Shown: positions 59,668 to 60,767 of the stretch, piece by piece
Layout of the letters: each line of letters starts with the position of its first letter
Position numbering within the stretch: the stretch's first letter is position 1
Source of the DNA: Mesostigma viride
Taxonomy: Eukaryota > Streptophyta > Mesostigmatophyceae > Mesostigmatales > Mesostigmataceae
NCBI GenBank assembly: GCA_009746045.1
Contig: RPFO01000661.1
Span: 1 to 60,767, forward strand
DNA: 60,767 nt
Reading direction: 5' to 3'
Position numbers and translations under genes: made by a program
Notes under the pieces: generated by a model
What the model saw: only the letters and a program-made list of their open reading frames with translations
Database searches by the model: none
What the model was told of the DNA's origin: nothing

Positions 59668-60539
59668 ATGCAATTGCCTCAGGTTCGTATGTTTTTTTTG
59701 GTTACTGCCATATGTTTGCTCTTTAACTTCCATTAATCTCTTTTATTATATACCATTGCTGACCTGCTATTGATTAATCTATACAATAATTAATATAGAT
59801 CTGTCGGTATATATGCATTTTTTTTTTCCTGCAGAGGCAGGAAACGCAGTTGTCAAGTGCCCAGATGGCCATCGAGGCGGAAGAGGGAGCTTCTGTGTGT
59901 AGGGGCGGTCTTCTCGTAAAAAAGGCTCTCCAAAAAAATCAGCGGGAGCTGATGACTTTGTTGCTCTCGTGCAGGTTTTGCCGCCTGAACAGTCAGGGAG
60001 ATATGCGACTGTACACCTTTGTCACCAGTGGCGGCCCGCACCACGTCCATGTGGGAGGATTCTGCGACAACTGCCGCGTTTCCTTTGAGAACATTGTGAC
60101 GTCGAGTACTCCCTGCCCTATGTGCACGGCGGAGGGGGCGAATTTGTTCCGTGTGCCCTTGTTGGTACCCCCCTTCTTCAAGTTCGACCCCTCCGCAACA
60201 CTCGTCTGCAACTCGTTCCGCCTCGGGTTTCGTCTTTATGTTGCGGAGAGGCGCCCCGCGCGAGAGGAGCCGCCAGAGGGTGGTCAGCCCGGCGAGGTCG
60301 TGACAGCAGCAGAGGAGCTGCCAGAGGGTGGTCAGCCCGAGGTCGAGTCAGCAGCAGAGGAGCTGCCAGAGGGTGGTCAGCCTGAGGTCGTGACAGCATC
60401 AGAGGAGCTGCCAGGGCGTGGTGGGATGGAGGGGCAGGGCTCTTCCTGCGATGAGGCGTATCGTTTCCTGTCGGATGAACAGGTTGACAATCTCGTCATG
60501 CATGATCTGCTATTAGTTCGTCCAACGTGCTTTCCATAA
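59668..60539 (+). CDS. Spliced RING-like protein with repeat tail
   Basis: ATG 59668 opens a 15-base exon (MQLPQ) ending CAG before GTTCGT (59683). A 152-base AT-rich intron ends TTTTTCCTGCAG (59834), and exon 2 (59835-60539) continues in frame, giving 239 residues. The zinc part has CRFC, a GGPHHVHVGGFC stretch, DNCRVSF and CPMC, a RING-like C/H order without a perfect match. The C-terminal half has four 17-residue repeats of AEELPEGGQPEV type, from a 51-bp DNA repeat. The intron contrasts with the intronless genes to the left, so this is host DNA or a host-derived gene. Exon 1 is a prediction. Confidence 0.6.
59683..59834 (+). other. Predicted GT-AG intron
   Basis: The donor is CAG|GTTCGT and the acceptor is TTTTTTTTTCCTGCAG. 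The intervening sequence is AT-rich, with stops in all frames, and splicing keeps the frame across the junction. Confidence 0.6.
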
Positions 60540-60767
60540 TGTCCGAAAGGCGTGTAGTACTACTATTATATTTTCTGTACATGCACGTATATTGACGATG
60601 AGGCAACCCTGGTTTTGCACTCACGATTTGTAATTGTGTAAATTGATTGCCCCCCGTGGGGTGTCTCTCTTTCTTGATAGGTTCTCGTTTCCTTCTTTTA
60701 CATTCACTTTTATGGGATATAATGTCATTTTTTCCCATGTATTATACACTGGCCCCGTCGCATAAAA
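60540..60767. other. Intergenic, no gene recognised
   Basis: This is AT-rich 3' flank of the spliced gene. No gene or repeat was recognised before the end of the window. Confidence 0.4.

Overview
This window is eukaryotic nuclear DNA. It contains genes with GT-AG introns, several superfamilies of eukaryotic transposable elements, many micro- and minisatellites, and from about position 38285 an abrupt change to GC-rich, tightly packed, mostly intronless genes that look like the accessory end of a large DNA virus. I cannot name the host species. The LINE with a C-terminal zinc-binding domain, the Copia element, the two-gene Harbinger element and the piggyBac element together suggest an alga or an early-diverging plant, but this is inference.

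Layout, left to right. An apparently intact piggyBac-like transposon lies at 551-4629. It is followed by a 50-bp minisatellite, a long hexanucleotide repeat, a tandem array of palindromes and a GGGA microsatellite (4914-8223). Two copies of one LINE lie in opposite orientation at 9788-13202 and 13420-20588. Both sit in the same short satellite, and both have visible target-site duplications. The second copy is full length but is split by a 1959-bp element of A-X-B-A-Y-B structure bounded by GAAT. A complete PIF/Harbinger element with a three-exon Myb/SANT-like gene and a transposase occupies 21845-27180, with TTA duplications. A Copia-like LTR retrotransposon (28406-36901) is split by a 1035-bp foldback element.

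The virus-like region begins at 38285 inside a spacerless palindrome with arms of about 2.3 kb (38285-42912, centre 40597/40598). Each arm carries one HNH-like gene, a 112-bp tandem repeat and, close to the centre, a 33-bp tandem repeat. This layout resembles a hairpin telomere or a head-to-head genome junction of a large DNA virus. To its right are genes for another HNH-like protein, a P-loop NTPase, a KilA-N protein, an F-box-like protein, a RING-like protein, two PD-(D/E)XK-like paralogues, short membrane and basic proteins, and five proteins sharing one N-terminal Cys/His module. KilA-N, F-box, RING and HNH proteins are typical accessory genes of nucleocytoplasmic large DNA viruses (Nucleocytoviricota). 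No capsid, polymerase or packaging ATPase gene is in view, so the viral assignment rests on accessory families, gene density and composition.

Most viral-region genes that look broken are broken at C or G homopolymers. The two palindrome arms differ from each other almost only in such runs. Base-calling error in a long-read assembly is therefore a serious alternative to real decay. From about 58450 to the end, the DNA becomes less GC-rich. It holds a 60-bp satellite and one probable spliced gene for a RING-like zinc protein with a repeat tail, which may be host DNA again or a host-derived gene.
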